A DNA stretch of 64,000 nucleotides from Hoeflea marina (GCF_003182275.1 NZ_QGTR01000001.1:782130-846129), one strand, 5' to 3'; numbered from the stretch's first letter, positions 7,946 to 17,412 are shown. A program made the numbers and translations. The notes: generated by a model from the sequence alone, not told the origin.

Positions 7946-9859
7946 ATGTCCGTCGGAAGTATGTCTGCCGCCTCCGAACTCCCAACAGATGGCAATCCAC
8001 CCGGCCTCAAGCGCAATTCGGCGCTGGCGCTCGGCGCTCTGGGGGTTGTCTACGGCGACATCGGCACCAGCCCTCTCTATGCGCTCCGCGAGGCGGTGCG
8101 TGCGTCTGCGGGTCCCGGCGTGCCGATGGACCAGGAGATCACCGGGGCGCTGTCGATCATCTTCTGGGCGCTGACGCTGATCGTCACTGTCAAATACGCC
8201 ATCTTCGTGCTGCGCGCCGACAACAAGGGCGAAGGCGGCACGCTGGCCATCATGTCGGTGGCCAAATCCGTGGCGGGCCGCCATGCCACGGTCGTGGCGG
8301 CGCTGGGCATGATCGGCGCCTCTCTCTTCCTGGGTGACGCGGTGATCACGCCCGCCATTTCGGTGCTCTCCGCCGTGGAGGGCCTGCAGGTTGCGGCACC
8401 TCAGGTCGCCCACTTCACCGTTCCCATCGCCGTGGTGATCCTGATCATGCTGTTTGCCGTCCAGCGCTTCGGCACGGGAAGCGTGTCGCGCATCTTCGGC
8501 CCGATCACGCTGCTCTGGTTCCTCGTGCTTGGCGCCAGCGGCGCGGTGCACATCATCGACGCCCCCTCCATTCTCCGCGCCATCAATCCGCTGGAGGCCA
8601 TCCGCTTCATCATCGAGAATATCGGTGTTGCCTCGGTGGTCATCGGCGCCGCCTTTCTCGCCGTGACCGGTGCCGAAGCGCTGTATGTGGATCTCGGCCA
8701 TTTCGGCCGCCGACCGATCCTCTATGCCTGGTTCGGCCTGGTGTTCCCATGCCTCCTGCTTAACTATTTCGGCCAGGGCGCCTATCTCATTGCTGCAAAC
8801 GCGCCCGTCGACCAGCCGTTTTTCCAGATGGCTCCGGACTGGGCCCATCTGCCGCTTGTGCTGCTGGCGACGGTGGCCACCGTGATTGCCAGCCAGGCAG
8901 TGATCTCGGGCGCGTTCTCACTCACCCGTCAGGCCATCCAACTGCATTTCCTGCCGCGCATGGGCATAGTCCACACCTCGTCGTCGCAATCGGGCCAGAT
9001 CTATCTTGCGCAGATCAACACCATCCTGCTCATCTGTGTGCTGCTGCTGGTGGTGGGATTCGGCTCCTCGGAAGCGATTGCCTCCGCCTATGGCATTTCC
9101 GTCTCCGGCGAAATGCTGGTCACCACGATCCTGCTGCTGATCGTCATGCGCAAACTGTGGAAATGGTCGCCGCTGGCGGTGCTGGCGGCGGCCGTGCCGT
9201 TCCTGATCATCGACATCACCTTCCTCGCGGCCAATTCGCTCAAGTTCCTGGATGGCGGCTGGGTGTCGATCCTGATCGCGGGTACCGTGCTCGTGCTGAT
9301 GTGGACCTGGACCCGCGGCAGCGCCTATCTGTTCCAGAAGACGCGGCGGGCGGAAATGCCGTTGCCGGCATTGCTGCGCTCCCTCGCCGGCAACCCGCCG
9401 CACATCGTGCCCGGCACCGCGGTCTTCCTGACTGGCGATCCCGACAGCGCGCCTACCGCGCTCCTGCACAGCCTCAAGCACTACAAGGTGCTGCACGAGA
9501 AGAACATCATCCTGACAGTCGTCACCATGCCGCAGCCCAGGGTGACACGCGCCGACCGCGCCGAGATCAGCGAACTGTCTGACCTGTTCACCCTTGTCAC
9601 CCTTCGCTACGGTTTCATGGAGACGCCCAACGTCCCGATGGCGCTCGCCCAGTGCCGGAAGAAGGGCCTGGCGTTCGACGTCATGACCACATCGTTCTTC
9701 CTGTCGCGCCGCTCGCTGGTGCCGAGCCGGCACTCGGGCCTGCCCATGTGGCAGGACCGCATCTTCATCGCCATGGCACGCAGCGCCACCGATGCCTCAA
9801 GCTACTTCGCGCTCCCCACCAGCCGTGTCGTGGAGATCGGCGCCCAGTTCATCATCTGA
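7946..9859 (+). CDS. kup: Kup/HAK family potassium:proton symporter
   Basis: 637 aa, normal for bacterial Kup (E. coli 622). After a short cytosolic lead come about twelve hydrophobic segments. Hallmarks are LGALGVVYGDIGTSPLYALREA at the start of TM1, KYAIFVLRADNKGEGGTLAIM, GDAVITPAISVLSAVEGL, and AEALYVDLGHFGRRP. The soluble C-terminal domain runs from about residue 480. Kup imports K+ with H+ at the inner membrane and is important at low pH or under osmotic challenge. ATG 7946 is preceded by GGAAGGG. The gene appears monocistronic. About 215 bp of divergent intergenic DNA separates it from the DUF2235 gene; no Kup-associated riboswitch was recognised. Confidence 0.95.
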   Translation: MSVGSMSAASELPTDGNPPGLKRNSALALGALGVVYGDIGTSPLYALREAVRASAGPGVPMDQEITGALSIIFWALTLIVTVKYAIFVLRADNKGEGGTLAIMSVAKSVAGRHATVVAALGMIGASLFLGDAVITPAISVLSAVEGLQVAAPQVAHFTVPIAVVILIMLFAVQRFGTGSVSRIFGPITLLWFLVLGASGAVHIIDAPSILRAINPLEAIRFIIENIGVASVVIGAAFLAVTGAEALYVDLGHFGRRPILYAWFGLVFPCLLLNYFGQGAYLIAANAPVDQPFFQMAPDWAHLPLVLLATVATVIASQAVISGAFSLTRQAIQLHFLPRMGIVHTSSSQSGQIYLAQINTILLICVLLLVVGFGSSEAIASAYGISVSGEMLVTTILLLIVMRKLWKWSPLAVLAAAVPFLIIDITFLAANSLKFLDGGWVSILIAGTVLVLMWTWTRGSAYLFQKTRRAEMPLPALLRSLAGNPPHIVPGTAVFLTGDPDSAPTALLHSLKHYKVLHEKNIILTVVTMPQPRVTRADRAEISELSDLFTLVTLRYGFMETPNVPMALAQCRKKGLAFDVMTTSFFLSRRSLVPSRHSGLPMWQDRIFIAMARSATDASSYFALPTSRVVEIGAQFII

Positions 9860-9937
9860 AGCGCCTGACCGGATGGCGGCGGCGGCCCCGACCGTGACAT
9901 CGGGGACCCGGTCCATCCACGGTGATCCCGAATCCGG

Positions 9938-10720
9938 TCAGTTCATGTACCAGCCATGGCTGACCACCAGCGACTGGCCGGTGAGCGCATTGGTGGGGAA
10001 ATCGGCGAAAAGATGGGCCACCGCCGCCACGTCCTCGATGGTGGTGAACTCCTTGTCCACCGTCTCGCCGAGCATCACGGTCTCGATCACTTCCTGTTCG
10101 GAGATGCCGAGCGTCCTGGCCTGTTCGGGGATCTGCTTTTCCACCAGCGGCGTCTTGACGAAGCCGGGGCAGATCACATTGGCGCGAACGCCATGGGCGG
10201 CGCCTTCCTTCGACAGCACCCGCGCGAACCCCAGCAGCCCGTGCTTGGCGGTCACATAGGCCGATTTGAGCTTCGAGGCTTCCTTCGAATGCACCGATCC
10301 CATGAAGATGATCGAGCCGCTGCCCTGCTTGTACATGTGCGGCAGGCAGGCTTTCGACGTCAGGAACGCGCCGTCGAGATGGATGGCGAGCAGTTTCTTC
10401 CATTGAGCGAAGGGAAAGTCCTCGACCGGGTGGACGATCTGGATCCCGGCGTTGGAGACCAGCACGTCGACAGTGCCCCATTTCTCCACGACCGCGGCGA
10501 CGCCGGCATTGACCTGGTCCTCGTCGGACACATCCATCGCCACCGCCATGGCCGTGCCGGGACCCTGCTTGCTCAGCGTGTCGGCGGCCTCCTGCGCCAC
10601 GTCAAGCTTCAGGTCGGCGATCACCACCCTGCCGCCGTCGGCGATGAAGCGTGTCGCGATGCCGTAGCCGATGCCGCTTGCGGCACCCGTGATCAGGCAG
10701 ACTTTTCCGTTAAGACTCAT
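9938..10720 (-). CDS. bdhA: 3-hydroxybutyrate dehydrogenase (SDR family)
   Basis: About 260 aa, classical short-chain dehydrogenase. The N-terminal [12 protein letters not shown] binds [16 protein letters not shown] follows strand 4, and the catalytic Ser/Tyr/Lys set is in [21 protein letters not shown]. The C-terminal [25 protein letters not shown] matches the 3-hydroxybutyrate dehydrogenase subgroup. It interconverts D-3-hydroxybutyrate and acetoacetate in PHB or ketone-body metabolism. ATG 10720 is chosen; a GTG nine bases upstream is in frame. The start lies 5 bp from the stop of the b561 gene, so it is the last gene of a four-gene minus-strand operon that also contains acetoacetate decarboxylase, which strengthens the assignment. 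Confidence 0.88.
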   Translation of the reverse strand: MSLNGKVCLITGAASGIGYGIATRFIADGGRVVIADLKLDVAQEAADTLSKQGPGTAMAVAMDVSDEDQVNAGVAAVVEKWGTVDVLVSNAGIQIVHPVEDFPFAQWKKLLAIHLDGAFLTSKACLPHMYKQGSGSIIFMGSVHSKEASKLKSAYVTAKHGLLGFARVLSKEGAAHGVRANVICPGFVKTPLVEKQIPEQARTLGISEQEVIETVMLGETVDKEFTTIEDVAAVAHLFADFPTNALTGQSLVVSHGWYMN

Positions 10721-10725
10721 GACTA

Positions 10726-11343
10726 TCACTCACTTTCTTGATTTTGGCCGCGGCGCAATGACCACATTTCGCCGAGGCTGAGGTTGGAGAGGTAATGATG
10801 CAGAACGGCGAGCGCGGCATGGCCGATCAGATAGGCCCAGACCAGATTTGCGAACAGTTCGTGGGCTTCCTTGTCGAGACGGACGAATGCGCTCTGCGTG
10901 GCGTCGTTCAGTTCGCCAATGAAGTAGATCGTCCCCGTCAGCGCCATGAATGTCATCAGCAGCAGGCCGAGGCCATGCACGGCGGAGGCGAGCGGCGCGT
11001 CATCCTCATACGGCGGCAGCCGGAGCTTCATCAGCGACCGAAGATGGATCTTGATGTCGGTCCAGACCGCGCCGATGCGGCTGCCGGAAAGCCACGGGAA
11101 CAACAGACCGGCACTTATGCCCCGGCGGCGTGCGGCCATCGCCAGCCAGAAGCCGAACGCCGCCAGCAGCGCGAACAGGCCGACATATTCATGCACGCTG
11201 AACAGCCAGTCGCCGGGCGTCGCTCCTCTTGGATGCCGCATGAACTGGCTGCTCGCCAGTTGCAGGATGATCGCCGTCGCCAGCGACGCATGCGCGAGGC
11301 GTGTCGCCAGCGTGTGTTTGGGAGAGATGGATTGAGTTGCCAT
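10726..11343 (-). CDS. cytochrome b561 family membrane protein
   Basis: 205 aa with four predicted transmembrane helices and conserved histidines typical of bacterial cytochrome b561/Ni-Fe-hydrogenase b-type subunits: THRLAHAS-like segment ([13 protein letters not shown]), [35 protein letters not shown] and [14 protein letters not shown]. It would pass electrons through the inner membrane with haem b. ATG 11343 has GGAAGG upstream; the longer frame upstream overlaps the decarboxylase gene and was rejected. It sits between acetoacetate decarboxylase and 3-hydroxybutyrate dehydrogenase with gaps of 5 bp on both sides, which is an unusual placement. Its partner oxidoreductase is not evident. Confidence 0.82.
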   Translation of the reverse strand: MATQSISPKHTLATRLAHASLATAIILQLASSQFMRHPRGATPGDWLFSVHEYVGLFALLAAFGFWLAMAARRRGISAGLLFPWLSGSRIGAVWTDIKIHLRSLMKLRLPPYEDDAPLASAVHGLGLLLMTFMALTGTIYFIGELNDATQSAFVRLDKEAHELFANLVWAYLIGHAALAVLHHYLSNLSLGEMWSLRRGQNQESE

Positions 11344-11348
11344 TGCTG

Positions 11349-12092
11349 TCAGCCTTCCGCGAGATAGTCGTGAATCACCTCGCCGAGCCCCAGTGTGAGG
11401 TCGGCAACCAGGTGTACCGCGGAAATCACTTTTTTCACCGGCAATTCCGCCACCGGCGCCAGCGCGTGATCGCCCAGTTGCAATCCGGCCGGACCTTCCC
11501 AGGCGCCCTTCACCGTCAGGTCGATGAGATGGTAGCGCACCAGTTCGCAGATGCGCGGCGTGCAATCCACGTGCGGAATGATCTTGAGCAGGAACGAGGG
11601 CGTTTCCAGGCGGGCTTTTACCGCCGCCAGATCCAGCGCCCTGTGCTTGTATCCCATCGTGCCGGTGGCGACCCGAACGGAACCGACATCTAGCGTGCCG
11701 ACCAGCGTGTCCTTTTCCACCCTGAGCGCCGGATCGGCGAGTTTCTTCGGGAAGCCCCAGATCTCGCGGCCGCCGGCGATCGGGGCATCGTCGTTGAGAT
11801 ACATCGAATGGACATATCCGCCCTTCTGGCCGTTGAAGCTGACGGGAATTACCTGCCCGGATTCGGTGTAATCGCCGAAACCGGTGGAATCGGGCATCCG
11901 GATGAACTCGTATTTGACGATCGGCTCGGTGACCTGCAGCGGCTCGGGCACCACGGCCCTGAGCGCATCCATGTCGGTTTCATAGGTGATGACCAGATAT
12001 TCGCGGTTGATGAACCGGTAGGGGCCGACTGGAAAGGACGGATTGGTCAGCGGCATGGCGAAGGCGGATTTCTTGACGTCGGAGATGTTCAT
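11349..12092 (-). CDS. adc: acetoacetate decarboxylase
   Basis: 247 aa, matching the Adc family (C. acetobutylicum enzyme 244 aa). It decarboxylates acetoacetate to acetone and CO2 through a Schiff base on lysine. The active-site region [15 protein letters not shown] (near residue 115) contains the adjacent lysine pair and upstream glutamate characteristic of true Adc proteins. The N-terminal [21 protein letters not shown] is also typical. AAGGA precedes ATG 12092. The gene lies between the patatin-like gene and cytochrome b561 in one operon ending with bdhA, so acetoacetate is the likely shared metabolite. Confidence 0.9.
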   Translation of the reverse strand: MNISDVKKSAFAMPLTNPSFPVGPYRFINREYLVITYETDMDALRAVVPEPLQVTEPIVKYEFIRMPDSTGFGDYTESGQVIPVSFNGQKGGYVHSMYLNDDAPIAGGREIWGFPKKLADPALRVEKDTLVGTLDVGSVRVATGTMGYKHRALDLAAVKARLETPSFLLKIIPHVDCTPRICELVRYHLIDLTVKGAWEGPAGLQLGDHALAPVAELPVKKVISAVHLVADLTLGLGEVIHDYLAEG

Positions 12093-12113
12093 CGGAAGAT
12101 CCTTGGGCGACGG

Positions 12114-13229
12114 TCAGTCGTCTCCCTTGTTGAGGTCGAAGATCTGCAGGCTGTCGGCCGAGATCGTGCGGTTTTTCCACGCCGTGTGACCCAGCGTCTT
12201 CACCACGTCGGCCTTGCCGGCATTCCAGTGGTCGTTCATCGACAGCCGGGAAAATTCGTAATCCTTGGCGCTGCCTTCATATTCCGCCATCCGGTGGATG
12301 AGGTGCACGAGGGTCACAGCGCATTTTGCGTCGATCTCGAGCAGGCGCTTGAGATCGGGGTCGTCCTTGAATTCATCCGGCAACTTCTCCTGCAGCCGCT
12401 GCGCGGCGGCGCTGATGTCGTGGAGCTGCAGGAACCGGTCGGTGGTCAGTCGCGTCCGGCTGGAGTATCGGATGTCCTTCTCGCGCTGCGCCACTTCGAT
12501 CAGGCTCTCGGGCAGCGCCCCGCGGGCGCTGAACAGGTCGATCTGGAAGATGCACAAGGGCCTCTCGCCGGAATTTTCCAGCACGTGCTGCAGCGGCGTG
12601 TTGGAAACGAGGCCACCGTCCCAGTACCAGTGGCCGTCGATCTCGACCGGCGGGAAACCCGGGGGCAGCGCGCCGCTGGCCATGATGTGCTCCGGCCCTA
12701 AGCGGGTCGTGGTGGAATCGAAATAGGCGAAGTTGCCGGTCTTTATGTTGACCGCCCCGAGGCTGAGCCGTGGGCCGCGCTCGTTGAGATAATCGAAATC
12801 GATGATGTCCGTCAGCGTCTTGAGCAGCGGCGAGGTGTCGTAGAAGCTGACCCCTCGCGCGGCCGGACCCGTCCCCGGCCAGGCGAAAGGCCACCAGGGA
12901 CGAAAGAACCCGGACACGCCGTTGACCAGCGAGAGATTGGCCGAGATCTCGTTGAACGCCGTGCGCGAACGGACATCGCCGAAGAGCGGATGGCCGAGAA
13001 CATCGTTGGTGATCTCTTCCCAGAAGCCACGCAATCGCCTGAGCCTGTTGGCCGGTTCGTTGCCGGCGATGATGCCGGCATTGATGGCGCCGATGGAAAT
13101 GCCCGCGAGCCACTCCGGTTCGTAGCCACGGCCGCTCAACACCTCGTAGGCGCCGGCCTGGAAGGAACCGAGCGCTCCACCGCCTTGAAGCACAAGCGTG
13201 TTGAGCTCTTTTTGGTCGTTGCGCGCCAT
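12114..13229 (-). CDS. patatin-like phospholipase/lipid acyl hydrolase
   Basis: 371 aa with an N-terminal patatin domain: LVLQGGGALGSFQAGAYEVL gives the oxyanion-hole glycines, WLAGISIGAINAGII the Ser nucleophile (G-I-S-I-G), and WYWDGGLVSNTPL the catalytic Asp motif DGG. The C-terminal part is helical and ends FDLNKGDD. Patatins hydrolyse acyl esters of lipids; some rhizobial members sit beside acetoacetate and PHB genes. It is the first gene of the operon and ends 21 bp before adc. A role in hydrolysing PHB-type or lipid esters to feed the downstream enzymes is inference. Confidence 0.87.
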   Translation of the reverse strand: MARNDQKELNTLVLQGGGALGSFQAGAYEVLSGRGYEPEWLAGISIGAINAGIIAGNEPANRLRRLRGFWEEITNDVLGHPLFGDVRSRTAFNEISANLSLVNGVSGFFRPWWPFAWPGTGPAARGVSFYDTSPLLKTLTDIIDFDYLNERGPRLSLGAVNIKTGNFAYFDSTTTRLGPEHIMASGALPPGFPPVEIDGHWYWDGGLVSNTPLQHVLENSGERPLCIFQIDLFSARGALPESLIEVAQREKDIRYSSRTRLTTDRFLQLHDISAAAQRLQEKLPDEFKDDPDLKRLLEIDAKCAVTLVHLIHRMAEYEGSAKDYEFSRLSMNDHWNAGKADVVKTLGHTAWKNRTISADSLQIFDLNKGDD

Positions 13230-13568
13230 TCAGACTGCCTTTCCGGTGTCGGCCTTGCGGGCGTCGGCCCGGGCCACAAGACCTGCGGCCACCGATTTGC
13301 TTCAACCTCGCCCCAGTCATGCATATAGTTATGACATGCGCATATTGCAGGTGCGAAGAAGGGGTGCGGCAATTTGGGAGTCTGCGCCGGTGCCTCGTCG
13401 CGCGCCCGCTGTGTCGGCCACTCTCCGGCCTTGGCCGCAATGTTTGAAATCCGCCAAGTCCCTCCGGCGCCGGCCGGAATTAATCCTGTTCCGCGCTCCC
13501 GCACCCTTCCAAAAATGCGAAAATTGTGTTCTTATTGAATGAATGTTCAGCAAACAAGGACAAGCGAT
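13230..13568. other. divergent intergenic region, patatin operon / Rieske oxygenase
   Basis: About 340 bp between two divergent operons. The left half is GC-rich, with only shadow frames. The right end (13500-13560) is AT-rich and holds the operator-like palindrome at 13533-13551 and the AAGGA ribosome site at 13556-13560. A patch with repeated ATGCATAT/ATGCGCATAT elements around 13318-13345 may be part of the patatin-operon promoter. No RNA gene was recognised. Confidence 0.4.
13533..13551 (+). promoter_or_regulatory. operator-like palindrome, copy 1
   Basis: The sequence TATTGAATGAATGTTCAGC is almost identical to the reverse complement of 22835-22853 (one mismatch in 19) and matches the arms of 16355-16373. 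It has GAA and TTC half-sites separated by six bases, as in TetR/BetI-type operators. It overlaps the most upstream ATG (13539) of the Rieske gene and lies just before the AAGGA site of the GTG start at 13569. Binding by the TetR protein at 21243-21920 is inferred. Confidence 0.6.
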
Positions 13569-14774
13569 GTGACCGCAATTGCTCGAAATACCTCCGTTCC
13601 GGAACAGTGGGATCGCCGGGGTCTTCCGGGCTGGTGCTATCACAGCGAGGAATTGCTGCTGCTGGAAAAGACACTTGTCTTCCGCAGCCACTGGCAGATC
13701 GCCTGCCACGTCTCCGATGTGCCCGAGCCGGGCAATTACCTGGCGCTCGACGTCATGGGCGAGCGGGCACTGATCCTGCGCGACCAGGACGGCGTGGTGA
13801 ACGCCTTCCACAACATCTGCCGGCATCGCGGCTCGCGCCTCGTCGCCGACGAGACCGGAACCTGCAGGAACGCGCTGGTCTGTCCGTTCCACGGCTGGGT
13901 CTACAATCTCGACGGCACCTTGCGCGGCCCTGCCCGGCCGAAGAGCTTTCCGCCGCTCGACAAGGACGAATTCGCGCTCAAGCGCATCGAGAGCGAGATC
14001 TGGAACGGCCTGGTCTTCATTCGCTTCCGGCCGGGCCCGCAGCCCGACGTGGCGTCCCTGATGGCGCCGTTTGCCGACGAACTCGGCCACTACGGCATCG
14101 CGGACATGGTGCCGACGGAAGATGGCATCTGGTCGCAGATCTCAGACGTCAACTGGAAGTCGGTGCGCGACGTCGACAACGAGGGCTACCACGTCGCCAT
14201 GGCCCACCCTGCGCTGCAGGATCTCTACGGCCAGACCTATTACGACGAGCCTTTCGTCAACGGCCTGTCGCGATCCTTCGCCACCTGGAACTCCAGGCGC
14301 GCGCGGCGCTGGAGCGTGCGCAATTATGTCGGCATCGCCGAGGAAAATGCCCGCCTCCCCGAAAGCCACCGCAAGGCCTGGGCCTATTTCGGCATCTTTC
14401 CGAATGTCGTCATCGGCGTGACCCCGGAATGCGTCCAGTTCTATCAGGAATTCCCGATCTCGGTGTCGAAGTCGCTGTTGCGCGGCGGCATCTACCGCTA
14501 CCGCGACGAGACCCGGCGGGCGAAGGCCGCGCGCTATCTGGCCGCCCGCATCGATCGCGAGACCCAGGCCGAGGACGTCCAGCTCACCGTCTGGTCGAAC
14601 GAGGCGATGCGCTCGGACGCCTTCTCGGGTTTCTACCTCTCGGACCTCGAATACGGGGTGCGCAGCCACCACGACCATCTGCGCGCGCTGCTGCCGGTCA
14701 TCACCCTCGCCGACAGCCCCGGCGAAGGCAATATCGCCACCACCAATGCGCGGATGCTCGCCGAGCGCGGCTGA
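13569..14774 (+). CDS. Rieske-type aromatic-ring-hydroxylating/N-demethylating oxygenase, large subunit
   Basis: About 401 aa. The Rieske [2Fe-2S] site is clear: CRHRGS (near residue 84) and CPFHGW (near residue 105). The mononuclear iron site follows as DNEGYHVAMAHP, with two histidines near residues 208 and 213. The family includes ring-hydroxylating dioxygenases and the quaternary-amine monooxygenases (choline, carnitine, glycine betaine and stachydrine demethylases). In this amine-rich context the latter type is more likely. No reductase gene is adjacent. GTG 13569 has AAGGA 8 bp upstream; ATG 13539 is also in frame but lies inside the operator-like palindrome and lacks a ribosome site. 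A strong terminator follows. The substrate is unknown. Confidence 0.85.
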   Translation: MTAIARNTSVPEQWDRRGLPGWCYHSEELLLLEKTLVFRSHWQIACHVSDVPEPGNYLALDVMGERALILRDQDGVVNAFHNICRHRGSRLVADETGTCRNALVCPFHGWVYNLDGTLRGPARPKSFPPLDKDEFALKRIESEIWNGLVFIRFRPGPQPDVASLMAPFADELGHYGIADMVPTEDGIWSQISDVNWKSVRDVDNEGYHVAMAHPALQDLYGQTYYDEPFVNGLSRSFATWNSRRARRWSVRNYVGIAEENARLPESHRKAWAYFGIFPNVVIGVTPECVQFYQEFPISVSKSLLRGGIYRYRDETRRAKAARYLAARIDRETQAEDVQLTVWSNEAMRSDAFSGFYLSDLEYGVRSHHDHLRALLPVITLADSPGEGNIATTNARMLAERG

Positions 14775-14805
14775 GCCGGACCACCCGGCTCCGAGGCAAT
14801 CCAAG

Positions 14806-14838
14806 AAAAGGCCGGGATCACTCCCGGCCTTTCTGTTT
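14806..14838. terminator. Rho-independent terminator, bidirectional
   Basis: AAAAGGCCGGG / CCCGGCC-TTTTC hairpin with a six-base loop, placed between the convergent Rieske and aminotransferase genes. The A run on one side and the T-rich tail on the other suit termination from both directions. Confidence 0.8.
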
Positions 14839-14856
14839 GATGATCGAGGCGGACCC

Positions 14857-16281
14857 TCAGCCGTTCCACAGCCCGTCGCGCGTGAGATCGTCCATCGTCT
14901 GCCTGATGCTGGCGGAGAGGATTTCCGTCATGCGGTCGATTTCCGGTTCGGTGATAATCAGCGGCGGCGAGATCACGCACATGTTGATCAGCGGCCGCAC
15001 CAGAAGGCCCCGCTCCTGGCAATGCGCGTCGATGCGCTTGCCGACTTCAACATCGAGCGCCAGCGGATTGCGGTTGACCTTGTCGGCGACGCAGTCGACG
15101 CAGGCCATCAGACCCATGCCGCGCACTTCGCCGACCAGCGGCAGTTCCTCCAGCGTCTTCAGGCTCTTCTGGAAATAGGGCGAAATCGCCCGTGCATGCT
15201 CCAGCAGACCGTCCTCCAGAATGTCGAGATTCTTCAATGCCACCGCGCAGCCGATCGGATGACTGGAATAGGTCAGCCCGTGGGCAAACATCGCCTCGGG
15301 ATGGTTGGAGCGGCGGAGTTCCTCCAGCAGACGCGCCGAGATCATCACACCGCCGAGCGGAAAATAGCCCGAGGTAACCCCTTTGGCGAAGGTGATCATG
15401 TCCGGCTCGATGCCGAAGACGTCCTTCGAGGCGAACACATGACCGAGCCGTCCGAAGGCTGTCACCACCTCGTCGGCGATGTAGAGAATGTCGTTGGCGC
15501 GGCAGAGCTCGAACATGCGTTTGACATAGCCGGCCGGCGGCACGATGACGCCGCCCGAGGCCATGATCGGCTCGGCCACATGGGCGCCGATGTTCTCGGC
15601 GCCGACCCGCTCGATCACCTGGCGGAACTCATCGACCAGGAAATCGGCGAACTGCGCCTCGTCCATGCCGGAGGGACGCTGGAACGGATTGGGGCACGAC
15701 AGCATCACCACCTTGTCGGACAGACTGTCCATCCAGTTGAGGTCGCGTGGCCGTCCGTTGAGAGACGCCGACAGGTAGGTCGAGCCGTGATAGGCGCCCT
15801 GGCGCGAGACGATGATCTTCTTCTCCGGCCGGCCCCGGACATTGTTGGAAAACTGCATGAAGCGCAGGGCCGTTTCCACTGCCGACGAGCCGCCGGTGGT
15901 GAAAAAGACATGATCGAGATCGCCGGGCGCGTGCGCCGCCAGCCGTTCCGCCAGCTGCAGCGACGGCGCACTGGTGGTGTACCAGGGCGAACTGTAGGAC
16001 AGTGCCATCGCCTGGTCGCGCATCGCGTCGGCGAGTTCGGCGCGGCGGTGACCGACATTGACGCACCACATGCCCGCCGGCCCGTCCATCAGCTTGCGGC
16101 CCGCCTCGTCGGTGACGTAGATGCCGTCGCCGGAGCCGATCGGGCCGAGGAGCGTGGTGCCGATGCTGCCGGCCTGCGGCCATGGCTGCACCAGCGGCCG
16201 TTGCCGATCGACGCGCGCTGCGTCAAGCTTCGGTCTGGCGGAAGTCTGGTGGTCGGCCGGCTTGGGCGAATGGGCTGTCAT
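14857..16281 (-). CDS. class III PLP-dependent aminotransferase (omega-amino acid type)
   Basis: About 474 aa, fold-type I class III aminotransferase. Seen are GSGDGIYVTDEAGRKLMDG, the PLP-phosphate loop FFTTGGSSAVETALRFM, the Asp of ILYIADEVVTAFGRLG, and the Schiff-base lysine in FAKGVTSGYFPLGG. The C-terminal VRPLINMCVISPPLIIT is typical. The group includes taurine, beta-alanine and putrescine:pyruvate aminotransferases, so a primary omega-amine or amino acid is the expected donor. ATG 16281 (ACGGAGATACGGC upstream) was preferred over a longer frame starting 42 bp upstream. It is divergent from the ABC permease genes, and the shared region carries operator copy 3. The substrate cannot be decided. 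Confidence 0.87.
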   Translation of the reverse strand: MTAHSPKPADHQTSARPKLDAARVDRQRPLVQPWPQAGSIGTTLLGPIGSGDGIYVTDEAGRKLMDGPAGMWCVNVGHRRAELADAMRDQAMALSYSSPWYTTSAPSLQLAERLAAHAPGDLDHVFFTTGGSSAVETALRFMQFSNNVRGRPEKKIIVSRQGAYHGSTYLSASLNGRPRDLNWMDSLSDKVVMLSCPNPFQRPSGMDEAQFADFLVDEFRQVIERVGAENIGAHVAEPIMASGGVIVPPAGYVKRMFELCRANDILYIADEVVTAFGRLGHVFASKDVFGIEPDMITFAKGVTSGYFPLGGVMISARLLEELRRSNHPEAMFAHGLTYSSHPIGCAVALKNLDILEDGLLEHARAISPYFQKSLKTLEELPLVGEVRGMGLMACVDCVADKVNRNPLALDVEVGKRIDAHCQERGLLVRPLINMCVISPPLIITEPEIDRMTEILSASIRQTMDDLTRDGLWNG

Positions 16282-16354
16282 GCCGTATCTCCGTGTGTTT
16301 TTCTGGATCGGGTCTCGAAACAACCCGATGTTTTTTCATATCTAAATATATCCG

Positions 16355-16373
16355 TATTGAATATCCGTTCAAT
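16355..16373 (+). promoter_or_regulatory. operator-like palindrome, copy 3
   Basis: TATTGAATATCCGTTCAAT contains perfect arms ATTGAA and TTCAAT with a six-base centre, the same geometry as copies 1 and 2. It lies in an AT-rich divergent promoter region, 74 bp upstream of the aminotransferase start and about 140 bp upstream of the first permease gene. It could control both. Confidence 0.6.
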
Positions 16374-16512
16374 CAAAATCTGGAAGTTTCGCTTGATTTG
16401 ATCGTCAAACTGTTGTCATCATTGGACAACGCTGATGCCTCATTGCCGACGGAGCACCGCCTTTGCGCATGCCGCATCTTCAGACTTGGGCCGATTCGAC
16501 GGGTGCCCGGCC

Positions 16513-17412
16513 ATGACGGCCGGCGCCACGGTCCCGGCGGCGCAGTCCCGGCGCTGGCGCGAGAGCGACGAGGCCCGCGGACTGGCGCTCATCTCCCCCA
16601 CTCTCCTCTATGCAATAGCGCTGTTGCTGCTGCCGGTGATGATCGTCATTCTCTACAGCTTCTGGTCCCAGGATTACCTGACGATCGACCGCACCTTCAC
16701 GCTGAAGAACTACCAGGAGGCGCTGTTCCAGCCGATCTATCGCGACCTCTTCCTGCGCTCGCTGTCGATCTCGCTGGTGGTCAGCGTCACGACCGTGCTG
16801 ATGGCCTATCCGATCGCCTGGTACATCTCCTTCCATGGCGGCCGGAACAAGAACCTCTGGCTGTTCCTGGTCACGATCCCATTTCTCACCAGCTACCTGC
16901 TCCGGGTTCTGTCCTGGAAGGTGATCCTCGGCTATGAGGGCGTGCTGAACACCGGCCTGATGGCTTCCGGGCTGATCCACGAACCGATCACCTCGCTGCT
17001 CTACAATTCCAATGCCGTGGTGATCACCCTGGTGCACAGCTGGGTGGCCTTCGCCATCCTGCCGATCTATGTGTCGCTGGAAAAGATAGACCGCTCGCTG
17101 ATCGAGGCCGGCCGCGATCTCGGTGACACCGCGCTGCAGAGTCTGATCCGGGTGGTGCTGCCGTTGTCACTCCCTGGCGTGATCTCGGCCTTCCTCATCG
17201 TCATGATTCCGACGGTCGGCGACTATGTCACGCCGAAGCTCGTCGGCGGCAAGGACGGGGTGATGATCGCCACCGCCATCCAGGTCAATTTCGGCCGCGC
17301 CGCCAACTGGCCGCTCGGTGCGGCGCTGTCGGTCACCACCATGGTGCTGGTCTCCGCCGCAGCCGGCATGATCGTGCTCGGCTTCCGCGCGCTTGTCAGG
17401 TCGGTGCGATGA
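16513..17412 (+). CDS. ABC transporter permease, PotB-like
   Basis: About 299 aa with six hydrophobic helices. The cytoplasmic EAA-type loop is IEAGRDLGDTALQSLIRVVLPLSLPGV near residue 200, which contacts the ATPase. The first TM is LLYAIALLLLPVMIVILYSFW. It belongs to the spermidine/putrescine-type permease family, which imports polyamines or similar cationic compounds. ATG 16513 is chosen because the residues encoded upstream look non-native; an in-frame ATG at 16435 exists and neither has a strong ribosome site. It overlaps the second permease gene by 4 bp. The transported compound is probably the amine degraded by the neighbouring enzymes (inference). Confidence 0.87.
   Translation: MTAGATVPAAQSRRWRESDEARGLALISPTLLYAIALLLLPVMIVILYSFWSQDYLTIDRTFTLKNYQEALFQPIYRDLFLRSLSISLVVSVTTVLMAYPIAWYISFHGGRNKNLWLFLVTIPFLTSYLLRVLSWKVILGYEGVLNTGLMASGLIHEPITSLLYNSNAVVITLVHSWVAFAILPIYVSLEKIDRSLIEAGRDLGDTALQSLIRVVLPLSLPGVISAFLIVMIPTVGDYVTPKLVGGKDGVMIATAIQVNFGRAANWPLGAALSVTTMVLVSAAAGMIVLGFRALVRSVR

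Noticed and set aside
14746-16401. 551-aa plus-strand open frame
   Set aside because: Antisense to the class III aminotransferase, which carries the PLP lysine motif.
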